NCBI GenBank assembly: GCA_012838445.1
Contig: DUPF01000247.1
Coordinates: 1-43,188, forward strand
DNA: 43,188 nt
Source of the DNA: Intrasporangiaceae bacterium
GTDB lineage: Bacteria; Actinomycetota; Actinomycetes; Actinomycetales; Dermatophilaceae
Reading direction: 5' to 3'
Below are positions 9,239 through 16,603 of this stretch, piece by piece (positions within the stretch are counted from its first letter, which is position 1; every line of letters begins with the position of its first letter). The notes under the pieces were generated by a model. The model was not told the origin of the DNA. It saw only the letters and a list, made by a program, of their open reading frames with translations, and did not search any database. The position numbers and the translations under genes were made by a program.

Positions 9239-9931
9239 TCAGTGGTGGTCGACGGCCTCGGCCTCGGCCTCCTCGGTGCTCTCGCCGGTGATGTCGTGGG
9301 CGGCCTCGTCGAGCAGGTGGGCTCCGCCGAGCGGCTCGCTGACCCATCGCTCCAGTCGCCAGCCGGTATGCGGTGCTCCGGTGAGCAGGCTGGCCCCGGT
9401 GTTCGAGATGTGCAGGTCCCGGGCCTGGTCGGTGCCCAGCCCGGTCGCGATGGCGGTGAAGACCCGGATCGCGGCGCCGTGGCTGAAGACGGTGACCAGG
9501 TCGTCCGGTCCGTGCGCGGCGGCGATCCGGTCCAGGGCCCCCTGATAGCGGCCGAGGAACTCGTGGCCGTCGCTGCCGCCGGGCATGACCCGGTCCAGGT
9601 CTCCTTCGATCCAGCCGGCGACGGTGAGGACGTAGCCGAGGATGGCTTCCTTGTCGTTGCGCAACTCGTAGTCGCCGGCGGAGATCTCCTCGAGTCCCGA
9701 CTCGATCGCGTAGTCCATGCCGAGGCTGCGGGAGAGCGGCTCCGCGGTGAGGTGGGTGCGTACGAGGGGTGAGACGTAGACGCCGGCGACGGTGTCCGCC
9801 TGCAGCGCGCCGGGCACGGCCCGCGCCTGGCGTCGGCCGAGGTCGGTGAGCCCGGCTCCCGGGAACGCGGTGTCGAGGGATCCGGTGACGTTGTAGGGCG
9901 TCTGACCGTGACGGATGAGAAGCAGGCGCAT
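9239..9931 (-). CDS. histidine phosphatase family (phosphoglycerate mutase-like) protein
   Basis: A 230-residue cytosolic protein of the phosphoglycerate mutase-like superfamily, whose members are mostly phosphatases acting through a phospho-His. The catalytic RHGQTPYN lies at residues 7-14, the second Arg in SPLVRT, the acid in GLEEISAGDYE, and the second His in VFSHGAAIR. The length and short C-terminal lid fit the broad-specificity phosphatase branch rather than true mutases. The acidic tail (ESTEEAEAEA) is unusual. The open frame runs further upstream, but the chosen ATG begins exactly at MRLLLIRHG, as the family does, and follows GGGAAG. The substrate is not predictable. Confidence 0.85.
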   Translation of the reverse strand: MRLLLIRHGQTPYNVTGSLDTAFPGAGLTDLGRRQARAVPGALQADTVAGVYVSPLVRTHLTAEPLSRSLGMDYAIESGLEEISAGDYELRNDKEAILGYVLTVAGWIEGDLDRVMPGGSDGHEFLGRYQGALDRIAAAHGPDDLVTVFSHGAAIRVFTAIATGLGTDQARDLHISNTGASLLTGAPHTGWRLERWVSEPLGGAHLLDEAAHDITGESTEEAEAEAVDHH

Positions 9932-9976
9932 GCTTCCCGATCCTAGGCTCGGCGCTGGCAGGTGCCGAAGACGGCG

Positions 9977-10024
9977 TCGTGCGGAGGATTGGTGCTGCTC
10001 TGGCGACACCAATCCTCCGCACGA
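9977..10024 (-). repeat. perfect 18-bp inverted repeat downstream of nei, probable terminator
   Basis: TCGTGCGGAGGATTGGTG (9977-9994) and its exact reverse complement (10007-10024) are separated by 12 bases. The structure starts 17 bases past the stop of the Nei gene on the minus strand and precedes the histidine phosphatase gene, the normal place for a terminator. No U-tract follows. No second copy was found in the window, so a dispersed repeat cannot be argued from here. Confidence 0.6.
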
Positions 10025-10040
10025 GGTCAGCGACAGGACC

Positions 10041-10988
10041 CTAGCGACGCCGCTGGCAGCGGCCGCACCAGAACAGGTTGCGGCCGGCGAGGACCTGGGT
10101 GCGGATCCGCGAGCCGCACGTGTAGCACGCCTGCCCGTCACGCTGATAGACGTAGAACTCCCGCGGGAAGGCACTGCCCTCCTCGTAGGCGGGGCGGCGC
10201 TGGCCGAGTTCGGCCTCGTCCGCACCGCGCCAGTCGACGAGGGTGAGCCGACCGGAGCGGTATGCGTCGCTCGCCTGCTCGCCCTGCCCGGCGATGATCT
10301 CGCGGGCCTGGTCGAGCTGGTCGTCCATGGTGATGATCTGCCCGAAGGCGACGCCGATGGACAGCAGGTCGACCAGGTCGTCCCACACCGTGTGGAAGGT
10401 CTGCGGACGGATCTGCTTCGCCGGCCGGAACGGGTCGACCCGGTGCCGGAAGAGCACCTCGCAGCGGTAGAGGTTGCCGACGCCGGCGAGCACCGACTGG
10501 TCCATGAGCACCTCGGCGAAGGTCCGGCCGGTGCGGGCCATGACGGCCAGCGCCCGCTCCGGCTCGTTGCCGTCGGTGCCGGCCCGCAGCGGGTCCGGGC
10601 CGAGCCGGGTCAGGACGGCGTCCTGCTGCTCGGGGGTGATCAGGTCGACGATCATCGCCCCGCGCAGGTCGGCGACGTGGGTCGCCGAGGCGAGCCGGAC
10701 CCGGACCGCACCGACCGGTGGCGGGAGGGGCTGTGGGGAGGTGGGGGACGCATACTGCGTGACGTCGAAGATGCCGATCAGGCCGAGGTGGATGTGCAGG
10801 ATCCGGTCGCCCTCGAAGGTGAGGAACAGGTGTTTGCCCCAGGCCTCGGCCCGCTCCAGCAGCCGGCCGTCGAGGAGGGCGGCACCGTCGGCGAAACGGC
10901 CCTGGGGGCTCGAGACCTCCGGCCGGGTGCCGCCGAATGCCCGCTCGAGCGTCAGGGCCAGCCGGTGGATGGTGTGGCCTTCGGGCAT
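10041..10988 (-). CDS. Fpg/Nei family DNA glycosylase/AP lyase (Nei2-like)
   Basis: Excises oxidised bases and nicks abasic sites. The 315-residue protein begins MPEGHTIHRLA; Pro2 (exposed after Met removal) and Glu3 are the catalytic pair of this family, and the MPEGHT start is typical of actinobacterial Nei2 proteins. The C-terminal zinc finger CYTCGSRIRTQVLAGRN...WCGRC retains four Cys, and the conserved Arg of the zincless-finger/zinc-finger loop is present. An H2TH region (DQSVLAGVGNLYRCEVLF) sits in the middle. It probably forms its own transcript ending at the perfect hairpin downstream. Whether it prefers oxidised pyrimidines, as Nei does, is inferred from similarity. Confidence 0.9.
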   Translation of the reverse strand: MPEGHTIHRLALTLERAFGGTRPEVSSPQGRFADGAALLDGRLLERAEAWGKHLFLTFEGDRILHIHLGLIGIFDVTQYASPTSPQPLPPPVGAVRVRLASATHVADLRGAMIVDLITPEQQDAVLTRLGPDPLRAGTDGNEPERALAVMARTGRTFAEVLMDQSVLAGVGNLYRCEVLFRHRVDPFRPAKQIRPQTFHTVWDDLVDLLSIGVAFGQIITMDDQLDQAREIIAGQGEQASDAYRSGRLTLVDWRGADEAELGQRRPAYEEGSAFPREFYVYQRDGQACYTCGSRIRTQVLAGRNLFWCGRCQRRR

Positions 10989-10997
10989 GCGTTCACT

Positions 10998-11383
10998 CTA
11001 GGTGGCCGGCACGGACCCCTGACGCGAGTCCCGACCGAGCAACCGGCCCACTCCCAGGCCGATGGCCGCCGGGATGAGGACGAAGACCACTGCCCCGTAG
11101 CCGTACATGATCAGGTCGTACTTCAGGGCGCCACCGTCGATGTCGCGCACCGCGTTGACGATCTGCATCGCGGCCCAGGTGACGACGGCGGCACCGACGG
11201 CCACGAGCACCCACCGCAGCAGCAGCCGCGGACTGCGGACGCGGGCGTCGCGCAGGCCCACCCGAAGGCGAGCGCGGCGACGAGATAGAACGGGACGATC
11301 GTGATCGGGATGGTGACGTTGCCGATGGGGACGACCAACCCGATGACGACCGCGCGGACGAGAACGGCGATCACGGTATCCAT
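10998..11383 (-). pseudogene. small multi-pass membrane protein, frameshifted (third of three paralogues)
   Basis: Two overlapping frames together make one protein like the two genes upstream of it. The first runs from ATG 11383 (SD GGAGGAG): MDTVIAVLVRAVVIG...FYLVAALAFG. The second continues GLRDARVRSPRLLLRWVLVAVGAA to a stop at 10998. They meet at a GGG run near 11262-11270. One extra G would restore a 128-residue protein with about four membrane segments, parallel to AFVWGIVDGRRTG in the neighbour. This may be a real inactivating deletion, programmed slippage or a sequencing error in the G-run. The family and function are unknown. It lies nine bases upstream of the Nei gene. Confidence 0.6.
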
Positions 11384-11430
11384 GGGGAGATGCTCCTCCC
11401 GGTCCCGTCCACCGTCATGAGCCCGGCTAC

Positions 11431-11856
11431 TCACGAGGACTCCTGCTCCACCCTCCGGGCACCCGGGCCCAGGTGGCTGCGCAGCACGTAGCCGAGTCCG
11501 GCGGCGGCGAGCGCCGGCAGCAGCGTGATGAGCGCGGGGAAGATCCCCAGACCGAACCAACTGGCGGGGTCGGCGCCGTTGCTCGCCCGGTCGAAGACGA
11601 GTTTGAACACGAACCCGGCCGCCAGGCCGACGAGGATCGCCGCGGCCACCCATTGCCCGAGCGTCCACCTGATGTCATGCGTCGCGCGCCCGTCGAGGAA
11701 ACCCCACACGACGGCGACGACGACCGCGAGGACTCGCCCACCGAGGGCGAGCTGAGCGCCGAGGTCTCCGGAGACGATGTCCTCGAGGAAGGCCCCGGCG
11801 GCGAAGGCGAAGATGATCACGAGGGCACGGACGACGACGTCCGCAACAGCGTTCAT
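11431..11856 (-). CDS. small multi-pass membrane protein (second of three paralogues)
   Basis: A 141-residue hydrophobic protein with four predicted membrane segments: VRALVIIFAFAAGAF, VLAVVVAVVWGF, WVAAAILVGLAAGFVFKLVF and a Leu/Ala-rich last segment. Shared features with the next gene are the N-terminal V-x-R-x-LVI, the central VWG-x-x-DGR, and a final G-Y-x-LR-type end before a polar tail. An in-frame GTG at 11874 adds six residues; 11856 is chosen because the paralogues start at the same point (MNAVADVV, MNPIAIVI). I do not recognise the family. The set is on one strand with gaps of 45-75 bp, so it probably arose by tandem duplication and is co-transcribed. Confidence 0.7.
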   Translation of the reverse strand: MNAVADVVVRALVIIFAFAAGAFLEDIVSGDLGAQLALGGRVLAVVVAVVWGFLDGRATHDIRWTLGQWVAAAILVGLAAGFVFKLVFDRASNGADPASWFGLGIFPALITLLPALAAAGLGYVLRSHLGPGARRVEQESS

Positions 11857-11929
11857 GGCGTCAGTGTGCTCCACGTCCCCCGGTGTTGGGGGGAATCCAG
11901 TCCGACCAATCTCGCCGGGGCGCAGGCGA

Positions 11930-12364
11930 TCACGCGGGCTCGGGTGCTGCGGGGTCCGGCGGCGGGGTGCGTCGCAGCACCCACCCGATGAGGACGCCGA
12001 CGACGGAGGGTCCGAAGATCGTCGCGAAGAAGAACGGCGTGAGCGAGGTCAGGTCCGACATGGCGGTCGCGACGTCGTAGCCCTCCCGCAGCCAGAGAAC
12101 TGCCCAGCCCAGGAGGGCGGCCAGCGCGCAGACCAGCGCCCAGCGCCCGAGGAGCGTGAGGAAGGACAGTCCGGTACGTCGGCCGTCGACGATGCCCCAC
12201 ACGAAGGCGAGGACCGCCCCGACCGTGAAGGCGAACAGGCCTGCCCCGATGTTGGCGCCGCCGCTCTTGTCACCACCGGTGGTGGCCAGGTCGAACGCCC
12301 ACCCGGCGAGCGGCACGACGGCGGCGATGACGAGGACACGGATGACAATGGCGATGGGGTTCAT
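11930..12364 (-). CDS. small multi-pass membrane protein (first of three paralogues)
   Basis: A 144-residue protein with four hydrophobic segments: the N-terminal IAIVIRVLVIAAVVPLAGWAF, then FAFTVGAVLAFVWGI, ALVCALAALLGWAVLWL, and FFFATIFGPSVVGVLIGWVL. VWGIVDGRRTG in the cytosol-facing loop matches VWGFLDGRATH in the second paralogue. GGGAGGA lies about nine bases before the ATG. The polar end (RRTPPPDPAAPEPA) has no known motif. Nothing in the sequence reveals a function; the neighbours (ku upstream, nei downstream) are DNA-repair genes but this is likely coincidence of location. Confidence 0.75.
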   Translation of the reverse strand: MNPIAIVIRVLVIAAVVPLAGWAFDLATTGGDKSGGANIGAGLFAFTVGAVLAFVWGIVDGRRTGLSFLTLLGRWALVCALAALLGWAVLWLREGYDVATAMSDLTSLTPFFFATIFGPSVVGVLIGWVLRRTPPPDPAAPEPA

Positions 12365-12434
12365 GGCACCACTGTCCTCCCGTCGCGGCGGTCCGGGTAT
12401 GGGCCCGGGTACTCAACCAGTGCTCAACCGGTGC

Positions 12435-13394
12435 TCAGCTGGCCTTCTTCGTCGGGGCCTTCTTCGCGGTGCTCTTCTTGGTCGTGCTCTTCGTGGCCGT
12501 GGACTTCTTGGCAGCCGCTTTCTTCGTGGTGGTCTTCTTCGCCGCGGTCTTCTTCGCAGCACCCTTGGTGGCACCCGTCGTGGGCGCCGGCTCCTCGTCG
12601 CCGGCCTCACCACGGGCCGCCTTGGCCCGCTCCACCGACCGGGCCAGGGCGGCGAGCAGGTCGACGACCTCGCCGGACTCCTCGGCCGGTTGGGCGACCT
12701 CGGCGACCTCGCCGCCCTCGACCTTGGCCCGCACGAGCGCCTGGACCGCTGCCGCGTAGTCGTCCTCGTAGTCGTCCGGGTCGTAGTCACCGGCGAGTTG
12801 GTCGATGAGCATCTTGGCCATCGCCATCTCCTGGGTGCTCGCCTCGGCGGCGTCCGTATCGCCGACGAAGGCGAAGTCCGGTGAGCGGATCTCGTCCGGC
12901 CAGAGCATCGTCTGCATGACGATCACCCCGTCGCGCACCCGCAGCACCGCCATCGTCATCCGGGTGCGGATGGACACCGTGACGATCGCCATGCGGTTCT
13001 CGGCCTCCAAGGCCTCCCGGAGCAGCACATACGGCTTGATCGCGGTCTTGTCCGGCTCGAGGTAGTAGGACTTGTCGAGCAGCATCGGGTCGATCTGGTC
13101 CGCGGGGACGAACTTCTCGACCGAGATCTCCTTCGAGGTCCGCGCCGGCAGATCCGCGAAGTCCTCGTCGGTGAGGACAACCATCTGCCCGTCCTCGGTC
13201 TCGTACCCCTTGGCGATGTCGTCGTAGGAGACCTCCTCGCCGTCGATCGAGCAGATCCGCTTGTATCTGATCCGGCCGCCGTCCTCCCGGTGCACCTGCC
13301 GGAACTGCACGTCGTGGTTCTCGGTCGCCGAGTACAACCGCACCGGCACGTTGACCAGCCCGAAGCTGACTGCGCCCTTCCAGATCGCCCGCAT
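12435..13394 (-). CDS. ku: non-homologous end joining protein Ku
   Basis: Bacterial Ku forms a homodimeric ring on DNA ends and recruits LigD. The 319-residue protein starts MRAIWKGAVSFGLVNVPVRLY, the hallmark N-terminus of the family, and contains the Ku core through about residue 260. A tail of some 45 residues follows made of Lys, Ala and Thr in KKxxAKK-type repeats; such basic tails are known in actinobacterial Ku and bind DNA. The open frame extends 65 codons upstream, but that stretch has no Ku similarity. An alternative ATG lies at 13406. The gene diverges from the ligase gene with only 43 bp between the two starts, so they share a promoter region. Confidence 0.95.
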   Translation of the reverse strand: MRAIWKGAVSFGLVNVPVRLYSATENHDVQFRQVHREDGGRIRYKRICSIDGEEVSYDDIAKGYETEDGQMVVLTDEDFADLPARTSKEISVEKFVPADQIDPMLLDKSYYLEPDKTAIKPYVLLREALEAENRMAIVTVSIRTRMTMAVLRVRDGVIVMQTMLWPDEIRSPDFAFVGDTDAAEASTQEMAMAKMLIDQLAGDYDPDDYEDDYAAAVQALVRAKVEGGEVAEVAQPAEESGEVVDLLAALARSVERAKAARGEAGDEEPAPTTGATKGAAKKTAAKKTTTKKAAAKKSTATKSTTKKSTAKKAPTKKAS

Positions 13395-13437
13395 GAGGAC
13401 AAGCATGCCCCGCTGCGAGCCTGAGAGGATAGCCAGC

Positions 13438-14382
13438 GTGCCGATGTCCCCGATGCTCGCGACCCCCGGTGACCAGGTCCCGACCGGGCCGGACTGGGTG
13501 CACGAGGTCAAATGGGACGGTATGCGGGTGCTCGCCGATGTGCACGACGGACGGTTGTGGCTGACCTCCCGCAACGGCAACGACGTCACCGCCGCCTATC
13601 CGGAACTGGCGCCGGTGGCGCAACTGTACGACGACGTCCTCCTCGATGCCGAGATCGTCGTCTTCGACGACGGTGTGCCGAGTTTTGCCGCCCTCGCCGA
13701 GCGGATGCATGTGCGCAGCGCGGGCAAGGCGCTCACCCTGAGCCGGACCCGTCCGGTCACGCTCATGGTCTTCGACCTGCTGCGGCTCTTCGGCACGGAC
13801 CTGACCGGGCAGCCGTGGCAGGCCCGGCGGGAGTTGCTCGAGCGGCTCGAGTTGGCCGGTCCGCGCTGGCAGGTGCCGCCGACCTATGCCGATGGGGAGG
13901 AGTTGTTCGCGGCGACGGCGGAGCAGGGTCTGGAGGGGGTGGTCAGCAAACGCCGCGGGAGTGGGTATGCGGTGGGTCGCCGCTCCCCGGACTGGGTCAA
14001 GGTGGCGCACCGCCACCTCGTCAGTGCCGTCGTCGGCGGCTGGCGACCGGAGACGGACAGCACGAGTCGGCTCGGCGCGGTCCTCGTCGGGGTCCCCGAC
14101 GCCGACGGGCTGCACTTCGTCGGCCGGGTCGGCTCCGGACTTGCAGGTCGGGCCGGTGCGATGCTGGGCCGGATCCTGGGCGACCTGGACGCACCGGTCA
14201 GTCCGTTCGCCGATCCGGTGCCGCGCGAGGACGCCGTCGGCGCCCACTGGGTGCGTCCGCAGGTCGTCATCGACGTGCGCACCCTCGGTCGCTCCGGCGG
14301 AGGCCGGCTGCGGCAGCCGAGTTATGTCGGGATCCGCCCGGACCTGACGGTGGCGGATGTCAGGGCGGACCGCGATGCCTGA
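13438..14382 (+). CDS. ATP-dependent DNA ligase, LigD ligase domain as a separate protein
   Basis: A 314-residue stand-alone ligase. The adenylated Lys lies in HEVKWDGMR (motif I), the acidic motif III/IIIa region is in DAEIVVFDDG, motif IV in EGVVSKRRGSGYAVGRRS, and motif V in DWVKVAH; an OB-fold domain follows. This equals the LIG part of mycobacterial LigD. The GTG at 13438 has AGAGGA nine bases upstream; an ATG at 13444 is the alternative. It diverges from ku and overlaps the polymerase-domain gene by eight bases, so the end-joining functions are encoded together but on separate chains. No phosphoesterase domain is present. Confidence 0.92.
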   Translation: MPMSPMLATPGDQVPTGPDWVHEVKWDGMRVLADVHDGRLWLTSRNGNDVTAAYPELAPVAQLYDDVLLDAEIVVFDDGVPSFAALAERMHVRSAGKALTLSRTRPVTLMVFDLLRLFGTDLTGQPWQARRELLERLELAGPRWQVPPTYADGEELFAATAEQGLEGVVSKRRGSGYAVGRRSPDWVKVAHRHLVSAVVGGWRPETDSTSRLGAVLVGVPDADGLHFVGRVGSGLAGRAGAMLGRILGDLDAPVSPFADPVPREDAVGAHWVRPQVVIDVRTLGRSGGGRLRQPSYVGIRPDLTVADVRADRDA

Positions 14383-15250
14383 GCCGCAGATCCAGCGGGT
14401 CACCGTCGGTGAGCGGCGGCTCAAACTCTCCAGCCTGGACAAGGTCATGTACCCGGCGACGGAGACGACCAAGGGCGAGGTGCTCAACTATTACGCGCAG
14501 ATCAGTCCGTATCTGCTGCCGCTCCTGCGGGACCGGCCGGTGACCCGGGTGCGTTTCCCGCACGGGGTGCACGATGTGTCCTTCTTCGAGAAGAATCTGC
14601 CGTCCGGCGCACCCGGGTGGATCCGACCGACGGACTTCGATGACGTGACCTATCCGCTGGTGCCGGATCTGGCCACGCTCACCTATCTCGTCAATCTCAA
14701 TTCACTCGAGTTCCATATCCCGCAGTGGCGGATCGACGCGGACGGCATTCCGGCCAATCCTGATCGTCTCGTCCTCGACCTCGATCCGGGAAAGCCGGCC
14801 GGGTTGGCCGAATGTGCGATTGTGGCGCTGCGGTTGCGGGAGCGGCTCGGCACCCTGGGACTGGACCTTATTCCAGTAACCTCCGGCAGCAAGGGAATGC
14901 AACTCTATGCCGCACTCGGGGGTGATCTGACCTCCGACCAGGTGCGCGACCTGACTCAGCAACTCGCCCAGGAGATGACGAAGAAGCATCCGGATCTGGT
15001 GTTGTGGAAGATGACGAGATCGTTGCGCCCGGGGAAGGTGTTCCTCGACTGGAGCCAGAATGTCGCCGCCAAGACGACCATTGCGCCCTATTCACTGCGG
15101 GGTCGGGACCTGCCCCACGCCGCGACGCCGCGGACCTGGGAGGAAGTCGAGGCCGGTGCCGCCGGCGAAGTCTTCGAGCAGGTCATGTTCGACGAGGTTG
15201 CGGGCCGGATCGAGCAGTTCGGCGATCTGACCGCCGCCCTGCACCCCTAG
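14375..15250 (+). CDS. LigD-type polymerase/primase (PolDom) as a separate protein
   Basis: A 291-residue archaeo-eukaryotic-primase-like polymerase, equal to the POL domain of LigD, which fills gaps and adds ribonucleotides during end joining. It shows RLKLSSLDKVMYP at the N-terminus, the metal-binding DLDPGKP (D-x-D), SGSKGMQLYA, and WSQN...KTTIAPYSLRGR near the end. The ATG at 14375 follows GGGCGGA and overlaps the ligase stop, so translation is likely coupled. The last bases converge on the FhuF-like gene: the tetranucleotide CTAG at 15247-15250 supplies TAG stops on both strands. Confidence 0.92.
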   Translation: MPEPQIQRVTVGERRLKLSSLDKVMYPATETTKGEVLNYYAQISPYLLPLLRDRPVTRVRFPHGVHDVSFFEKNLPSGAPGWIRPTDFDDVTYPLVPDLATLTYLVNLNSLEFHIPQWRIDADGIPANPDRLVLDLDPGKPAGLAECAIVALRLRERLGTLGLDLIPVTSGSKGMQLYAALGGDLTSDQVRDLTQQLAQEMTKKHPDLVLWKMTRSLRPGKVFLDWSQNVAAKTTIAPYSLRGRDLPHAATPRTWEEVEAGAAGEVFEQVMFDEVAGRIEQFGDLTAALHP

Positions 15251-15840
15251 TGGGACACCCGCCCTGCCGGACGCCGGCGGGGGCAGCCGGCGCATTCGAC
15301 GCAGCCGGGCAGGGCATAGATCAGGCAGCACGAGATCCGGCGTGGCTCGTCGAGGGTGATCACCCCGTCACCGCCGCGGACCGTGCGGGCCGCCTCGGCC
15401 CACATGTCGGTGACCATGCCGAGCCGCTGCCGGGAACTCATCGGCCGCGTCGAGCGGTAGTCCCGCGCCAGCGGTTCGGCCACCGCCCGATAGTCCGCCT
15501 CGGCCCGGGTCAGCCGTTCCTCCAGCTCGCCGCCCACCGGTTCGATGGCACCGATCTCGACGAGGCACGGCACCCCACCTGAGCCCCGCTCGAAGGTGAG
15601 GCGGCCGAGGACCGGCACCCGCATACCGATCCCGGCTGCTCCGGCTGCGGTATGCGCCGGCACCTGGAGGAGGTACTGGAGGACGAAGGCGCCGCTGACC
15701 TGCTCGGGGGCGTCCGGGCCGTACCAGTGGTGGTGGTCGGCGAGGATCGCAGCCTGCCACGGCCGGACCGGATCGTCCAGGTGATGCGTCAACGGCCGAC
15801 CCGTCGCGACGAACCGCAGCCAGGCATGGCGGGCCGACAT
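15247..15840 (-). CDS. FhuF-like (2Fe-2S)-binding protein
   Basis: A 197-residue protein whose C-terminus carries RRISCCLIYALPGCVECAGC. A Cys-Cys pair followed by a C-x2-C at about ten residues is the 2Fe-2S signature of the ferric-siderophore reductase FhuF. The rest resembles actinobacterial FhuF-like proteins only loosely, so iron reductase activity is a family-based guess. An upstream GTG at 15897 would add 19 residues, but those codons lie within a perfect hairpin next to lsr2, so the ATG at 15840 is preferred; GGGGAGG, 11 bases before it, sits inside the 3' arm of that hairpin. An extra Cys (GCVE) lies between the motif cysteines. No siderophore genes are adjacent. Confidence 0.7.
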   Translation of the reverse strand: MSARHAWLRFVATGRPLTHHLDDPVRPWQAAILADHHHWYGPDAPEQVSGAFVLQYLLQVPAHTAAGAAGIGMRVPVLGRLTFERGSGGVPCLVEIGAIEPVGGELEERLTRAEADYRAVAEPLARDYRSTRPMSSRQRLGMVTDMWAEAARTVRGGDGVITLDEPRRISCCLIYALPGCVECAGCPRRRPAGRVSH

Positions 15841-15845
15841 GAGCG

Positions 15846-15878
15846 CGGCGGCCTCCCCTGCATCAGGGGAGGCCGCCG
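15846..15878 (-). terminator. 15-bp perfect hairpin after lsr2, overlapping the next gene's ribosome-binding site
   Basis: The arms 15846-15860 and 15864-15878 pair perfectly around a three-base loop. The structure begins 22 bases after the lsr2 stop, which suits transcription termination or an mRNA end. Its 3' arm contains AGGGGAGG, the only plausible ribosome-binding site of the FhuF-like gene starting at 15840. Folding would therefore both end or stabilise lsr2 mRNA and hide that site. No U-run follows. Confidence 0.6.
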
Positions 15879-15899
15879 GCGTGTGGTGCTCAGGCACGC

Positions 15900-16223
15900 T
15901 CAGGCGTGAGCCTTGGCGTAGGCCTCCTTGACCTTGCTGCTGATCCGACCCCGGTCCGCGACCTGGAATCCGTTGGCGCGAGCCCAGGTGCGGATCGCGT
16001 CCAGGTCCTCCCCACCGGAAGCGCGGACCACACCGGTGCGCTTGCGGCCGCCGACGCGGGTCGCGTGCGCGGTCCAGACCGCGAAGTCATCGCGGATCTT
16101 TGCGGCATTCTCCGCGTTCAGGTCGATCTCGTAGTTCACTCCGTCGAGTGAGAAGGAAACAGTCTCCACAGCCTCAGATCCGTCCAGGTCGTCAACAAGG
16201 ACCGTGATGGTGCGTTTTGCCAT
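15900..16223 (-). CDS. lsr2: nucleoid-associated protein Lsr2
   Basis: Lsr2 bridges AT-rich DNA and silences horizontally acquired genes in actinobacteria. The 107-residue protein has the usual length: an N-terminal dimerisation domain (VTVLVDDLDGSEA-like start, then VSFSLDGVNYEIDL) and a C-terminal DNA-binding domain with the AT-hook-like RGR in FQVADRGRISSKVKEAY. The ATG is preceded by GAGGGAG ten bases upstream. A well-spaced promoter lies about 80 bp upstream in a relatively AT-rich gap, and a strong hairpin follows the stop, so it is probably transcribed alone at a high level. The neighbourhood with lysS is conserved. Confidence 0.96.
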   Translation of the reverse strand: MAKRTITVLVDDLDGSEAVETVSFSLDGVNYEIDLNAENAAKIRDDFAVWTAHATRVGGRKRTGVVRASGGEDLDAIRTWARANGFQVADRGRISSKVKEAYAKAHA

Positions 16224-16302
16224 GATTAAGCAACTCCCTCATGTGGTGGCAGGTGATTCGAAACAACGCGCAGATCGGTGGCCTGCGCGTATTTCGTCGC
16301 TC

Positions 16303-16331
16303 ACTCTATGGCTCGTGCGGTCACGATTCAA
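16303..16331 (-). promoter_or_regulatory. candidate lsr2 promoter (TTGAAT-17-TAGAGT)
   Basis: On the minus strand TTGAAT (16326-16331) and TAGAGT (16303-16308) are exactly 17 bp apart, close to the housekeeping consensus. They lie in the 150-bp AT-enriched gap between the small membrane gene and lsr2, giving a leader of about 75 bases. This is the best-formed promoter in the window. Confidence 0.55.
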
Positions 16332-16373
16332 GCCGAACAGCGCAATTCCCAAGGATTGTTTGTCGGGCCGGTT

Positions 16374-16574
16374 CTACCGTCCGGGATGATTCGACTCCGT
16401 CGAATCCGTGGCCTGCTCCTGACGTTGGGAGCGCTCCCACTCCAACTGCGCCTTGCGTTCATTGCGGTCCGCATTGAAGATCGCTCGCACGATCACATAA
16501 CAGACGACGAGGAAGCCGAGGAACGGCAGCAGTCCGGCAATGATGAGCCAGGCCTGATCCCAGAAGTCGTTCAT
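16374..16574 (-). CDS. small single-pass membrane protein
   Basis: A 66-residue protein with one long hydrophobic segment (LIIAGLLPFLGFLVVCYVIVRAIF, about residues 9-32) followed by a charged, probably cytosolic tail (NADRNERKAQLEWERSQRQEQ). It resembles the small PLDc_N-like proteins of actinobacteria in layout, but I cannot assign a family. The ATG at 16574 follows AGGTGAG by eight bases; an in-frame GTG at 16586 is less likely. It begins 29 bp after lysS and is probably co-transcribed with it. Confidence 0.65.
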   Translation of the reverse strand: MNDFWDQAWLIIAGLLPFLGFLVVCYVIVRAIFNADRNERKAQLEWERSQRQEQATDSTESNHPGR

Positions 16575-16603
16575 TGGTTGTCTCACCTACCTTCCCGGTC
16601 AGC

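Noticed and set aside
13261-13437. Upstream extension of the ligase gene into ku
   Set aside because: The frame runs antisense through the ku N-terminus; ligase similarity starts at SPMLATPG and a ribosome-binding site precedes GTG 13438.
15841-15897. Nineteen-residue N-terminal extension of the FhuF-like protein
   Set aside because: The codons are the arms of a perfect hairpin next to lsr2, have no family similarity, and the ATG at 15840 has a suitable ribosome-binding site.
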